From positions 655,533 through 719,532 of the forward strand of contig JAACMV010000001.1 in assembly GCA_010909725.1 (NCBI GenBank): a stretch of 64,000 nucleotides of DNA, in the 5' to 3' direction. Made by a program: the position numbers and the translations under genes. The stretch is from Picochlorum sp. 'celeri' (lineage: Eukaryota; Chlorophyta; Trebouxiophyceae). The notes below the pieces were generated by a model that saw nothing but the letters and a program-made list of their open reading frames with translations, was not told the DNA's origin and ran no database searches. Of the stretch, positions 43,386 through 54,461 are shown one piece after another; positions within the stretch are counted from its first letter, which is position 1; the number at the start of each line of letters is the position of its first letter.

Positions 43386-43883
43386 ATGATGGGCTTGTTG
43401 GCTCGTGGCATACGACTCCAGCGAGGGCTTTGTTCCCAATGGACCATGTCCTTGAGTGATGATGCAAGGACATCATGCATGGCTGCATATTCCACACAAC
43501 AGCAGGATGTTTGCAAAGTGACTGATATCATGTATGATTCCAAAGAGAATCGTGTTCGGGTGACGTTTGATTCTGGAGAGGCGTATTCGTACCCATCAGA
43601 GTACTTGCGGACGCAGAGTCCAGCTGCTGTCAAGCAGTCTAGTTCCGTAGTATCAGGACGCAAATATGTCAGAATCATGGACATTCGTCCGGTTGGAAGA
43701 TATGGAGTCCAGTTTTGCTTTGATGACCTCCATACGACAGGTTTATTCACATATGAGTACCTTCTCCATCTTGGTCGTCATAAATATAGCATTATGAAGC
43801 AATACCTCAAGGCACTGCGCTCATTGCAGGCATCTCGGGATCCAAGGAGGGCTACTCCTACTACTAGGAAGAAGACATTGTAA
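43386..43883 (+). CDS. DUF971 domain protein, organelle-targeted
   Basis: The gene encodes 165 aa from ATG 43386. An Arg-rich N-terminus (LARGIRLQRGLC) suggests mitochondrial or plastid import. The DUF971 domain (gamma-butyrobetaine hydroxylase-like N-terminal) spans about 42-135: RVTFDSGEAYSYPSEYLR, then IMDIRPVGRYGVQFCFDD and GLFTYEYLLHLG. This small domain occurs alone in bacteria and plants near Fe-S and quinone genes, but its biochemical role is not settled. The stop lies two bases from the stop of the convergent MAPR gene. Confidence 0.8.
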   Translation: MMGLLARGIRLQRGLCSQWTMSLSDDARTSCMAAYSTQQQDVCKVTDIMYDSKENRVRVTFDSGEAYSYPSEYLRTQSPAAVKQSSSVVSGRKYVRIMDIRPVGRYGVQFCFDDLHTTGLFTYEYLLHLGRHKYSIMKQYLKALRSLQASRDPRRATPTTRKKTL

Positions 43884-43885
43884 TA

Positions 43886-44629
43886 TTACGATATCATCAC
43901 ATGACCAACAACTTTATATTTACTATGAAACTGTGCTTCCCACGATCGAAGCGCGTCCATCTCAGACACAGAACAATCATCCAAGAGGTCACTGCAATCA
44001 TCCATCTCAACAGAGTACTTTGCCAAGGCACGTGCACATTCCTTCCCAGCAAAGGGATACGCGCCGGTCGGACCATAAAACTCTTTGGCACTACTCACAT
44101 CAAATATAACTCCTCGAATAGCCAGAAGCATGGGTTTGGATGGATCACGGCCGTCATAGGCTGCCAATTCATCAACACGCAGGTCCATGGATGGCACCAC
44201 CGTGCCAATCTTTGGGTATTTCTGAGAAAACTTCTTCTCCCATTGGGCCAAGACCTCCTTTTCCTTCTCACTCAGCGATGATATATTGTCATTACAGTCT
44301 TCTTCATTCAGGCTCATCATGGCCAATGCGCGGCTAATCTCACGCCCAGCATACACAGAATATGCCTTGCCTGGCCCATAAAATTCCACTCCTTGGCTCA
44401 CGTCATACACGTGCCCACGCACCGCCACTGACAATGGTCTGGACGGATCCATCCCATTATACTTTGATAATTCTTCTAATGTCAATCTCAAGTCGGTCGA
44501 AGCACTTTTCTGTCGCGTTGAGGAGAGATGCCGCCGACTGGTGACGTGGTGGTAATACAAGGCACGAAGCAACGCAACGACGAGGTACCCACACACCAAT
44601 CCAGCCACGATGACGACGACAGATGCCAT
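43886..44629 (-). CDS. Membrane protein with two tandem MAPR (cytochrome b5-like heme-binding) domains
   Basis: The gene encodes 247 aa from ATG 44629. A membrane helix (VVVIVAGLVCGYLVVALLRAL) is followed by two MAPR domains at about 47-150 and 150-247. Each has the opening TLEELSKYNG or RVDELAAYDG, then RGHVYDVS or RGVIFDVS, then YGPGKAY or YGPTGAY, then AGREISRALA or AGKECARALA. The Tyr in each YGP..Y block matches the heme-ligating Tyr of PGRMC1 (Y90 and Y191 here). Human PGRMC proteins have one such domain and bind P450s and other heme partners in the endoplasmic reticulum. The two copies are similar over their whole length, suggesting an internal duplication. Confidence 0.85.
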   Translation of the reverse strand: MASVVVIVAGLVCGYLVVALLRALYYHHVTSRRHLSSTRQKSASTDLRLTLEELSKYNGMDPSRPLSVAVRGHVYDVSQGVEFYGPGKAYSVYAGREISRALAMMSLNEEDCNDNISSLSEKEKEVLAQWEKKFSQKYPKIGTVVPSMDLRVDELAAYDGRDPSKPMLLAIRGVIFDVSSAKEFYGPTGAYPFAGKECARALAKYSVEMDDCSDLLDDCSVSEMDALRSWEAQFHSKYKVVGHVMIS

Positions 44630-44678
44630 ATTTTTATTAAAAAAATAATTCTATCAATACATATGCAATACTATAAAG

Positions 44679-45625
44679 TCAGCGAGCAGGAGGGGCCATG
44701 GCAGGTTCTGTATCCATCTCCTGCTGCACCATGGTCCTCTGTAATTCAGAGTGAACATGGATGCATCCACCAACCGCCATGTGGATGGCTTTCTGCATCA
44801 TATCCTCCGTCCAAGATCCCCACGAGGAAATATATGTCATCTGTCCCGAGGCGGGGGCGACTGCTACTATGACTGTTCCAGAACTCTTTTTTTCTTCATC
44901 ACCATTTGGGTCAATAAACAACCCTGTCCCTCCCTTTTCAAGGCACTGCACATATACATATATATGGATGGGTATTTGGCATTAGTATATGTACTATATA
45001 TAGTATACGCTTTCCTCGAGACTGATCAATCAATCAATCAATCATGAGAAGGAAATGTGCGTGAATATGTATATACATCTATAAAGAAGACAGAGAGAAC
45101 ATACCACTGTACAGGAGGATACGGTATCCTTCATCTCAATCCCAGCATGCGCAAGTGCCAAACTTGTTGCCAGAATGAGAGCTGTTGCCACAGACCCATC
45201 CGATTCTAATACAGTACAGTTGATATCCACAAAGAGCTTGGGGAATCTATCCAGCAGAATGGAGCTTGTGACTGCTTCCTGGACAAGAGATGCCAAGTGA
45301 ACTTCTTCTCTCGTCTTTCTAGGTCCCATCTTGGGTCGACGAGGAAATGTAACAATACTAACATCTACAGTCGTACGACCAACAGATGAGTAGGGCTCTC
45401 TCCCTTGGTCTGTGTGCTCTCGGGGTCCAAAGACCCCAACCATGACTTTGGTTCTGCCTAGTTCAACAAAAGCAGAACCTTGAGCTCGAGTCAACACTCC
45501 TTGCAGTAAACCTGCAGTTTTTTCATATTAAAAAAGTAAATTATGCATACATATGTGTAGATATTGATCGAAAGCGTACAAGCTGGGCGGAATTCTTCAG
45601 GACCTCTGCCATCCTGCCGATGCAT
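44679..45625 (-). CDS. MTR3: Exosome core subunit MTR3/EXOSC6 (RNase PH-like)
   Basis: Three exons were joined: 45580-45625, 45105-45511 and 44679-44945, with introns of 68 and 159 nt, giving 239 aa. It begins MHRQDGRGPEEFRP, the RNase PH-type opening, then GSAFVELGRTKVMVGVFGPRE and a charged LHLA-type helix (EEVHLASLVQEAVTSSILLDRFP). The SDG region (ESDGSVATALILATSLALAHAG) belongs to the RNase PH fold. The C-terminal half shows GLFIDPNGDEE and a weak final helix. The catalytic RNase PH residues are not conserved, as expected for the structural ring subunits. Together with DIS3, it supports exosome activity. Confidence 0.8.
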
Positions 45626-45707
45626 GACGAGAGTCTGTAATGTCGTTTTCTGACCCACTTTTCTCTATTTTAAATAGATATTAAACATATCCTGTAATAT
45701 GAAAATA

Positions 45708-48700
45708 TTATAGTCTAGGGAATAATCGAACGATGCCGTCTGTTCCAGTGCTCATGATGCCTTCGTCAGAGACGGTCAAATCTGTAATGCCATACTTTTG
45801 GGGGTCTCCAGATGCCAAGGCAAGGATTCTGTTTGTTTTTGGCGTTGAAGATGCGTGGGGACTGATGGTTTGCTGTATCAGTTTACCGCTGCTAGCTTCC
45901 CAGATTCGGATGACACCGTCATCTCCACCAGATACGATGCCACAATTGGCAACTCCTGTTGGAGCTATGAGCGGTTGTCGTCTTGACTCTCCAGGTCTAT
46001 CGAGAGAGATTGTGTCAATAGCTCGAAGAGTGCCTTTGCATGCTTTTGTAGTCCATAATACTGAAGCTGTGTTGGAGCTTCCGAGCATCCGTACATCACT
46101 GACGGATAGATTTCCAGCATCGTCTCCTGCAGCCAAGAGCCATCCTCCAGGGAGTGTTTTGAGCCTGTTGATGGGCGATTTGTGGTGTTGTAATCGTCCA
46201 ACGCAGGACTCTGATGACGTAATATTCCATAAGGATATGTTTCCAGAGGTGCTGGATCCAGCTGCTGCGACCACCACGGAGCTTCCACCAACAAATGCGA
46301 CGGCACGGCCTTGCTGGTCCAGGCATGTTTGCCACCATTCAGAGCAGTGTGCACCGTCAATGTCGCTCTGCCTGCCCATAGTACTCGATGTTCTCCATAC
46401 AGCAACAACACCGCCTTCACCTATGGATGCGAAACGCTCGCCGTTTTCAGAAAAGGCGATATCAACAGCCTTGCCCCAGTGGCCCATGCGTGATGTGAGG
46501 GATGAGCTTCTGGCAAACTTGGAGGAGAATGAAAACATGTCTGGGTTGGACTTCAAATCTTGCAAATCCTTGTAGGGTACTGGGGTGAATATTCCTAGAG
46601 GTCTAGGTCCATCAAATTGCCATAATTTGATTCGACCAGTATCCTTGCATCCGCTGAGAAAGAGCTGTCTGTATGGGTGAGAAATTAGCATTTTACTGTA
46701 GGTGGTCTTGGCACCTGCCAACGGCGGTGGTTTTGACGAGTCACTATCTAAATTTTTACTCGATGCTGACGATATGGCAGATGCTACTGCCAATCCTACA
46801 TCTCCGTCAATGATGTGAGATGCATCTTCAAGTGGGTCTGTCATCCAGGTGGCTTGGTCGAATATTTGGGACACAAATCTGGTGAACAAGCCACTGTGTC
46901 TCCCTGAATCGCCCTTTGGAGTTTGTCGATCAAATGCGGCGTGCGCTTCTATGCTTGTATGATTTCGGTCTGGAAATGGCTCTCCCGGAACCTCAACATC
47001 AGGGTGGGTGGCAAATTCTAAAATCCCATTCCGTGATGTTGAGACTGCCACCAATCTGCCACATACGTCTGGGGCGAGCAATGGACAGCTACATATAGAA
47101 TATGTCGTGTCTCCGTTCACACAGAATATTTCCACTCCTTTTGGATAGACAATCTGCTCAGGAGAGTCATCGATTGCCAGTGTTCTTTGAGACCTCGCAA
47201 GCATTCTGGCCAATTCCCTGCTGTCATCCAAAGAGCCTCTCTTCATAGATGAAATGCCACTATGGCAGCTTTGTTCATCAATGGAGTTTGATCTTCCCAA
47301 TTGGATGGTATCTAATGATTTGGATTGTTCTGTGAAAAGGAGTGACTGATGCTGCGCAAGCCTCTTGTAAATTTCTCCAATGGTGTGGAGAACAACATTG
47401 CTTGATACTTTGATACCAGCTGATTGCAACGATTCAAGTGCATCAATATAATCCTGGATTCTTTCGCTAAAGAATTTTTCAGTGTACACGGTAGGAATAC
47501 GCTCAATTGGCATTTCCATGAGAGCATGCGCACAAGCATGTGAGGCATCTTGTTTCCATCTCTTGAATGGCTTCAACGGGAAGCACATTGATGCAATCTT
47601 GTCAAACTGAAGTCCCAGCGCGGGTACACCATTCCTGTAAAGTGTGCCTGACGTGTTAATACATGTTTTTTGGAGAGATTCAAGCACGAAGCGAGGGTCC
47701 ATCTCTGTCGGTTCAGAATGAGTAAGCTGCTCTACCAGAAATGAAAGAGCGGGCAACAACCAAAAACTCTCTGATCCTGTGCTTGCAGCGACTGAACAGT
47801 TTATAATGGCACCAATATCTTCCAAGATCCATGCCTTTAAAAACTGTATTGAGACAAGGTCAGTATACCGTTGGAATATTTCATCCAGTATCTTGCGCAT
47901 ATCAATGGATTGTGGATTGCCTAGCAGTTTGTAGAGGATGATGGCCAATTGAGTATCTTCTAAATCACGGACGCAGATTTCAATCGCGTCTGATAATTTG
48001 CCACCTAGGATGAAAAATGTAGCCGCTAATGAATAGCGATGTTGTCCGAGAAGGACAAACGCATTTTTGCATGCAGCTTGCTGGTTTCTTGCCTGGGAAA
48101 AGTCCCTTGCAAAAAATTCTGCCTCCTTTGCTCGATTGCAAGTCCTGTATAAACCAGAGATAATGGATGTCTTTCCAATGGCTGCATATAGTAAAGCAAC
48201 TGCATCGGCATCTCTCGACTCTCGAAAGATATTCTTGCATGTGTCTTCAACCAAGATTGCAAGTTGCCTTTTATCTCTGAGCCAGAATGCAATCCCTGAA
48301 CTTCTCAAATCTTCCCATGTTGTAACATTCTGGGATCTTGGCCTTACTTTAAAATCTTCTACTCCAGATACGACTTGAATTTTTTTCTGGGAAGTAGTAA
48401 TGAACTGCTTCAGGGTTGGGAACGAATCCGGCGCGGAAAAAGACAAGCATAGCCAAATGACTGACTGCACAGAGACATTGTCACCCAAGCCCAACTTTTT
48501 ATTCAACACTGACTGGATAGAATTTTCATCTTCCTTGCTCTCATCTTGCGCTGTGTTGAGATCCCATTCAATTCCTGCTGCGTTTCTGATGCTCTTCTTT
48601 GGACGTAGAAGGCGGTCAGCTGGTTTATCTCTGGCAAGCACGTTCGTAGTATTTCTCACGAACTCAATCGTTTGATTCGTTGACCAAGCTAAGCAGAATA

Positions 48701-51700
48701 AATATATGAGCGTTGTAAACTCGATATCCTTATCTATCGAGCCTAAAATTTCTCTAGTCCTTGTCAAAGCAGCGATTAAGGTATTTGTTTCACTCACACA
48801 CAGTCCTGGCACAGGATCACATTCAGACCCATTCGCAAAACTTGACTCATTCAACTCTTTACCTTCTCTCTTTATCAACATCAAAATTCGGTTCACAATA
48901 GTAAAAAAGGTCTGGCATGTTGATACAGGCACTGCTTTTGATGCCTGCACCTTGAATGTTCCTGCATCCGGCTGTGTCTTCTCCGGTCGCGTATCGTGAG
49001 CCGCTACAGGTGGAGCCATACCAAAGGCACTCATGTCCAACATGCCTGTATCCTGGGCCGAGGCTGGCTCTTGAGCATCCGCTGCAGGTGGAGCCATACC
49101 AAAGGCACTCATGTCCAACATGCCTGTATCTTGAGCTGAGGCTGGCTCTTGAGCATCCGCTGCAGGTGGAGCCATACCAAAGGCACTCATGTCCAACATG
49201 CCCGTATCTTGAGCTGAGGCTGGCTCTTGAGCAGCCGCTACAGGTGGAGCCATACCAAAGGCACTCATGTCCAACATGCCATTCTCGCTGTGAGAAGTGA
49301 TGGGCACATTTTCAGAATTCGACAAAGTTTCTCTGCTGGAATTTTCGGGTTTGCTTTTCCATTTCTCCAACAAGCACCTGAGCATCTCTGGCAGTCTCAT
49401 AAAATTCTGAGAAACTAATTCATTCATTCTAACCGATGGAAATGCTTTTGTTATAACATCATATTCGTTTGAATTGTTCAATGAAGATTCGCCAGAAGCT
49501 GATGAGATTTTTGGGGAGAGGACAAAGTCTTCAGAGCAACAATCACCTTGTCGTAAACTTTCCATCCACGACGCAAATACATCTAAAATCTTGAAAAAAG
49601 TCTCAATCTGGCCACAAAATACCAAGCATTGCAAAAATCGTGGATGATACTGGGGTATAGGGCCAGCATTCTTCACAAGTACTCTACAGATAGTCACAAA
49701 AAATATTATATACCATTCTTGACACAAACACATTATTTTCAAAATAGACGCACCTTCCAAGCTGTACAGACATATTATCATGCTCTAGAAGAGTATTGTT
49801 GATCACACCAATGGATCTGTCCCATTGAGCAACAAGACACGATTTGACATACTGCAGTGAAATAGGATGCCCACTGAGTGATCCCTGAAACTCTCCCACT
49901 TGTTTCCACGTGTCGAACGACGAATTGCTCAACGAATACAATGAAATTACTCCAGTTGAGAATGCCACTGCTATACAAGGCGTGATCTCCTCATGCATCC
50001 AAACAAATGACTCAATCGAGCCATTGCTGCTGCAAATCTCACCACATGCAGAAACAAAATAATCCTCTTCATCTCCGGTATGCTCAACCCGCATCACTAC
50101 TAAAGACAATTTCCTATCATCCAACATAGATACCAATCTATGATTTTCGTCGTATTCCATTCGTAGACACGATGAGGCTGCCAGAGTTCCAAAATTCTGC
50201 ATGGCTCTGAATGAGTTGCCCTTTCCATACAATATCCTACCAGCCCGTGTTGCTGCAATCAAATAGTTTGACATATATCGAATGCAAATTATGTCATCTC
50301 CGATGGCAACATCAGTTGTAATGGGCATCTTCTGCAACAGCTCCATCCGCAAGAATCGATCATCTTTTGCTACTGCCTGCATGGAATACTCTTCCACCAC
50401 GACACCATCCTCATGTGATTGATACACTAACGAAATAGTTTCACATTCTCTACTAGACGACATCGACATGCATTGCAGCATCCCTGTACTCTTGTGTCTA
50501 CGCACATCCCTCAGCATGGGTGCAATGATTGGCTCTGGCACCATAATCCACAGGACAATAATATCACCGCCCTCGAGCACAATCACAAGACTCTCTTTCG
50601 TATGCATCGATGCATGGTTATGTGACCTAAACAACTTCATAGAAACATTGGATGCTCTACCAGGGACAACGCCAACATCAATACAACTGTAAAACTGCAG
50701 CGAGTCTCCATGTTTCCACACAATCAAACGCCCTCCTTCATCCAACGAAGCAACAAAACGTTTTGAAGCGCATGTGGAAATAACTGGACACGAATGCATA
50801 TGCCCTGTACCATTCCACATGTGACAAATATCCAAACTTTGATGGACACTTGTGGGAGAGCTAGGGAGACCCTCTGTCAACGAGGTCATCATCGTAATCC
50901 CAGCAATATCAAACTGGTGCAAAGAGGTATCACAACATGCTGCAAAGCAACTCACTTTGGGAAAATCTTCCCCAAACGTCATCCGAGCAGAAAACGTTGA
51001 CATGCCTGCATGCCCTACACAATCTTTAAACCGAAAACGATTCCCCATGTTCCACACATGATCCCCCCACAAAACAACCTGGGGCCTCCGCTTTGAGCCA
51101 GATCCATGCGTCTCGCGAGATCCAGAGAGCGCACCAGTGAAGTTTGACACCACCACTGCTGCCAATCCTCGTACAGCATACAGAGACAGCCGTGGCAATC
51201 CAACAGTCTTTTCATCACCTCCTTGCCACCCAACCACCAACCACAACACATTAGATTTCATACTCGAATCCGTGCTTTTCCCCATGATACTATCCATTGG
51301 CTTTGCCCATGTACAAAACTCTGCTGCACGCTCCCCTCCCAAGGGAGCCGATGCATGAGGAGCACTCTCTGGCGAACACACCACGAGCGTCATTGCAAAA
51401 TAACTATCACATGCCGACACATCCGCACCATCATGCATCACAAGCATCTCAACCCACACCCGCACAGTCCCAGATTCATCCAGGGTCATCATGGCAGGGT
51501 GATCCTCTGGCACAAGCCCTTCTGCCGCCTGATCATCTTCTGGATGCATATCATCCAATATATCCTTTCGAAGCACACCAGGACTCCATTCAACACGCCT
51601 CAACCGACTCGAATGTTTCAATTTCTCTCTCCGTACCTCCCCATCCTTGTACCACCACACTGACACATTTGACTCCCCATCAGAGCACGCCGTAGCACAC

Positions 51701-52492
51701 GGAGCAGTCACCCGCACCCCTGCGCTTACAATATCTTGAGGCTCGTCTGCACGCACACTCCACAACAACCGCAGACCATGACTACTCTGCAATTCCCACA
51801 TCTGCACCCCACACATGGAGTCGCTCACAAGAATCCCATCCAACTGATGCGTCCATGACACACCCAACACATTCCCACCACTTGGTCGATCCACACGACA
51901 GACCAAATACTTTTCTACGGCCTCCACCCCATTCCCCAGCCAATCCTGAAACAAAATGAGCTCATGCAACATCCAATCCAACCGAACCACAGCCACAGCC
52001 TCATCCGTCACAGCAACTACCAACGCATGAGGCCCACCCCCATACTCGACATGCCGAATCCGTCCTTTACCTTCTTTCCCACACTCCATCAGGGGCAGCC
52101 CCAACACCACCCTAATATCCTTCCTTCCTCCAGTCCTAGACTCTCCACCTTGCTCGTCCACGACCCCTCTACTCGACAACTCGGCATCATATGTCTACAG
52201 AAACACATATATACATGTACATGAGATACTGCCACATCAAAAGAAGACAAAAAGAGCACACATGTCGACCAACCTGATAGTACCCAACCTGAACAAGACC
52301 CTCATCCGTCCCCCATACAATAAAATGAAACCCATCCAATCCAGGAACAACAAAATCAACTGGAGAACAGCTCGGGGGACTCCCACTCAACCCACTGTAA
52401 CAACAGCGGTGTTGGTTTTCAACGCCTCTGTTCCGAACAAGCGTACAGTCATTCCCTCCCATCTCTGGCGAATTCGCCTCATTCCAATTCAT
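45708..52492 (-). CDS. DMXL: Rabconnectin-3 alpha / DMXL / RAV1: V-ATPase assembly factor
   Basis: Three exons were joined: 52274-52492, 49754-52194 and 45708-49683, with introns of 79 and 70 nt, giving 2211 aa (6636 nt in frame). The N-terminal half is a double WD40-type propeller, followed by the RAV1-type helical domain. The C-terminal end is a second WD40 set (SGGDDGVIRIWEASSGKL, then STGTDGIVRLF). A tandem repeat of 26-residue units (each starting TGMLDMSAFGMAPP) lies at about 1021-1114. RAV1 forms the RAVE complex that reassembles V-ATPase; rabconnectins have an equivalent role. The second splice is chosen for frame at GRVLVKNAGPIPQYHP. Confidence 0.87.
49001..49282 (-). repeat. 78-bp tandem repeat inside the DMXL gene
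   Basis: Units of 78 bp (26 aa) start at about 49009, 49087, 49165 and 49243 on the + strand, counted at the same GGTGGAGCC landmark. They encode TGMLDMSAFGMAPP followed by a variable Ala/Glu-rich part (for example AADAQEPASAQD). Three to four copies are nearly identical, so the array expanded recently or is kept homogeneous. It keeps frame. Confidence 0.85.
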
Positions 52493-52503
52493 TACTACTT
52501 ATA

Positions 52504-52938
52504 TTACATTTCAATTGTATCTAATTTGGCTGAATACGCTGCGATTGCTTTTTCTACATCAGCATCACCCCGAGACACCCTGTTGCTGGGGTCATCTTCC
52601 TGTTGCCGAATAGCATCAACAGCATGCGATACATTCCCAGACACACGATGCATCTGGAACTGACATACTCTATTCTGTATCTCTCTGATACACGTCACAA
52701 CGGCCCACACCTGTCGATACTCTTCCCGACGAGACCGAACCAAGACCAGCCCTGTGTATGGGTTGTAATACTTGACTTGGCAGGATGCCATTGCTGATGC
52801 CAACGTCACATCTCCAAACAAGGATGCGATGCCTTCTCGAATACTCTTCAGAATCGTTCCTTCGTGCTGGGTGGTGTCAATGCGACCATCTTTCCATGTG
52901 ACGTTGAAGACCAGGTATCTGTTTTTAAACCGGACCAT
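52504..52938 (-). CDS. POP5: RNase P/MRP subunit POP5
   Basis: The gene encodes 144 aa from ATG 52938, the Met that opens the family's MVRFKNRYLVF motif; an open frame further upstream lacks family similarity. The fold follows POP5: beta strand VRFKNRYLVFNV, helix SIREGIASLFGD, then KYYNPYTGLVLVRSRREEYRQVW and a C-terminal helix with an acidic tail. POP5 is a core protein of RNase P, which trims tRNA 5' ends, and of RNase MRP in the nucleus. It sits only 11 bp downstream of the DMXL start on the same strand. Confidence 0.85.
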   Translation of the reverse strand: MVRFKNRYLVFNVTWKDGRIDTTQHEGTILKSIREGIASLFGDVTLASAMASCQVKYYNPYTGLVLVRSRREEYRQVWAVVTCIREIQNRVCQFQMHRVSGNVSHAVDAIRQQEDDPSNRVSRGDADVEKAIAAYSAKLDTIEM

Positions 52939-53400
52939 GGTATTTTTGGTTTTTTGTTTGGCTATAAATAATAATACCTGTCTGGAAGCGTACTGCTGCT
53001 TTCCAGTATTGGTTGCATTATGATTTCGAATTCTTCGTATTTGTGAATATCGCAAGGCCTCGTAATGTTGTTATGAATAAAAAAAGCACAAATTTTCAAT
53101 GTCCATCATGGCATGCGAATTTTTTTGAAAAAAGAATCTCTTCTCTGATGCTTTTGCTGCTTCTTCCACAGAAAAAGAAGAAGAAGAAGAAGAAGAAGAA
53201 GAGGATATATCTTCACTTTGTAATAAATAGAAATGATTGTGATACTGTAAGCAACACACACACAGAGACTGAGAGTTGCTGTTGGTCTCCTTTCGTAATT
53301 AGACTCTTTTCAAAAAACAAAATGGCTTCTGTTGCTATGATGTGGAAAGAACAAGAGATGGGCCGAGTCATACTACTTATATTTATTTATTGTCTTTTCC
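52939..53400. other. Divergent promoter region with an AAG microsatellite
   Basis: About 460 bp separate POP5 and STRAP, which point outwards. An (AAG)n run of about ten units lies at 53174-53203, followed by a GAGGATATAT stretch. No coding frame with homology is seen. Confidence 0.45.
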
Positions 53401-54435
53401 ATGGAAGAACACGATAAAGAAGAAGGGGTGGAGGCTGGAGTGGGTCAGGCAAAGTGGAATCAGAGTCCACTTGTGTGCCATGGACATTCCAGGCCAATTG
53501 TCGGTCTGCATTTTAGGTGCGAATGGGTCTTATGACTATATTTCACATCAATTGGATAACATGATGTAATTTGATATAGCCCTGTGACGCCGGATGGCGT
53601 GTTTCTTGCGAGTGCAAGTAAAGATGGTCAGCCTCAGCTTCGTCAGGGGGAGACTGGGGATTGGATTGGGACGTTTCAGGGGCATAAAGGTGCTGTGTGG
53701 TCTTGTGTGTTGAATGATTCGGCGTTTGTGGCGGCGACGGGGTCTGCTGATTTCTCTGCTCGTGTGTGGAATGCTGTGACTGGTGATGTGGTGCATGAGT
53801 TTCCTCACAAGCATATTGTGAGGACGACGGCGTTTGAGCGCGGTTTGACGGCGAAGAGATTGATGACTGGTGGGGCTGAGAAGATGGTGAGGTTGTATGA
53901 TCTTGAGAAGCCGGAGGCGGAGCCGTTTACGTTTGGGCCAGCTCCGGATTCTATTCGAAAGTGCATGTGGAGTTTGGATAATAGGAGGGTGTTGTTGTCG
54001 TATTTGGATACCCCTGGGATTGATGTGATAGATTTATCGAGTCAGACGGTAGTGAAGAGATTACTACATGGGGATGGTGATGGGTCTTCTGCTGTGCTGG
54101 ATATGGTTCATACACCGTGTGGGAGGTTCATGGTGATGGCAGAGGCGCATGCTGTGACGATTCGGCATGCGGATAGTCTCGAGGTGGTTCAGCGGTTTAG
54201 TATAGATGATTATGAAGTAGAATCAGCTGATTATTGTCCAGAGAGGAATGTATTTGTGGCTGGAGGAAGTGATATGTGGACGCACATGTATGATGCTGGG
54301 AGTGGGGCATTGTTGGATCATGGGAGGGGGCATCATGGGCCCGTGCATTGTGTTCGGTTTTCTCCTAAAGGCGATGCGTTTGTGTCTGGATCTGAAGATG
54401 GGACAATTCGAATATGGAATATGGGGTCATTATGA
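53401..54435 (+). CDS. STRAP: STRAP/Unrip WD40 protein
   Basis: Exon 1 (53401-53516) and exon 2 (53580-54435) with a 63-nt intron (GTGCG donor) give 323 aa. The first exon supplies QSPLVCHGHSRPIVGLHFS, matching the first blade of STRAP. Later blades include ASASKDGQPQLRQGETGDWIGTF, HKGAVW, GSADFSARVWNAVTG, LMTGGAEKMVRLYDL and the ending HHGPVHCVRFSPKGD. STRAP is a cofactor of the SMN complex (Unrip) and a receptor-associated scaffold. The exon was found from the frame and confirmed by the family N-terminus. The stop is 26 bp from the convergent beta-amylase stop. Confidence 0.87.
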
Positions 54436-54461
54436 AAATATATACACTATTCATCATGTTA

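Noticed and set aside
48956..49300. Forward-strand open frame with its own repeated peptide across the DMXL repeat
   Set aside because: It is the antisense reading of the 78-bp coding repeat; repeats stay open on both strands without meaning.
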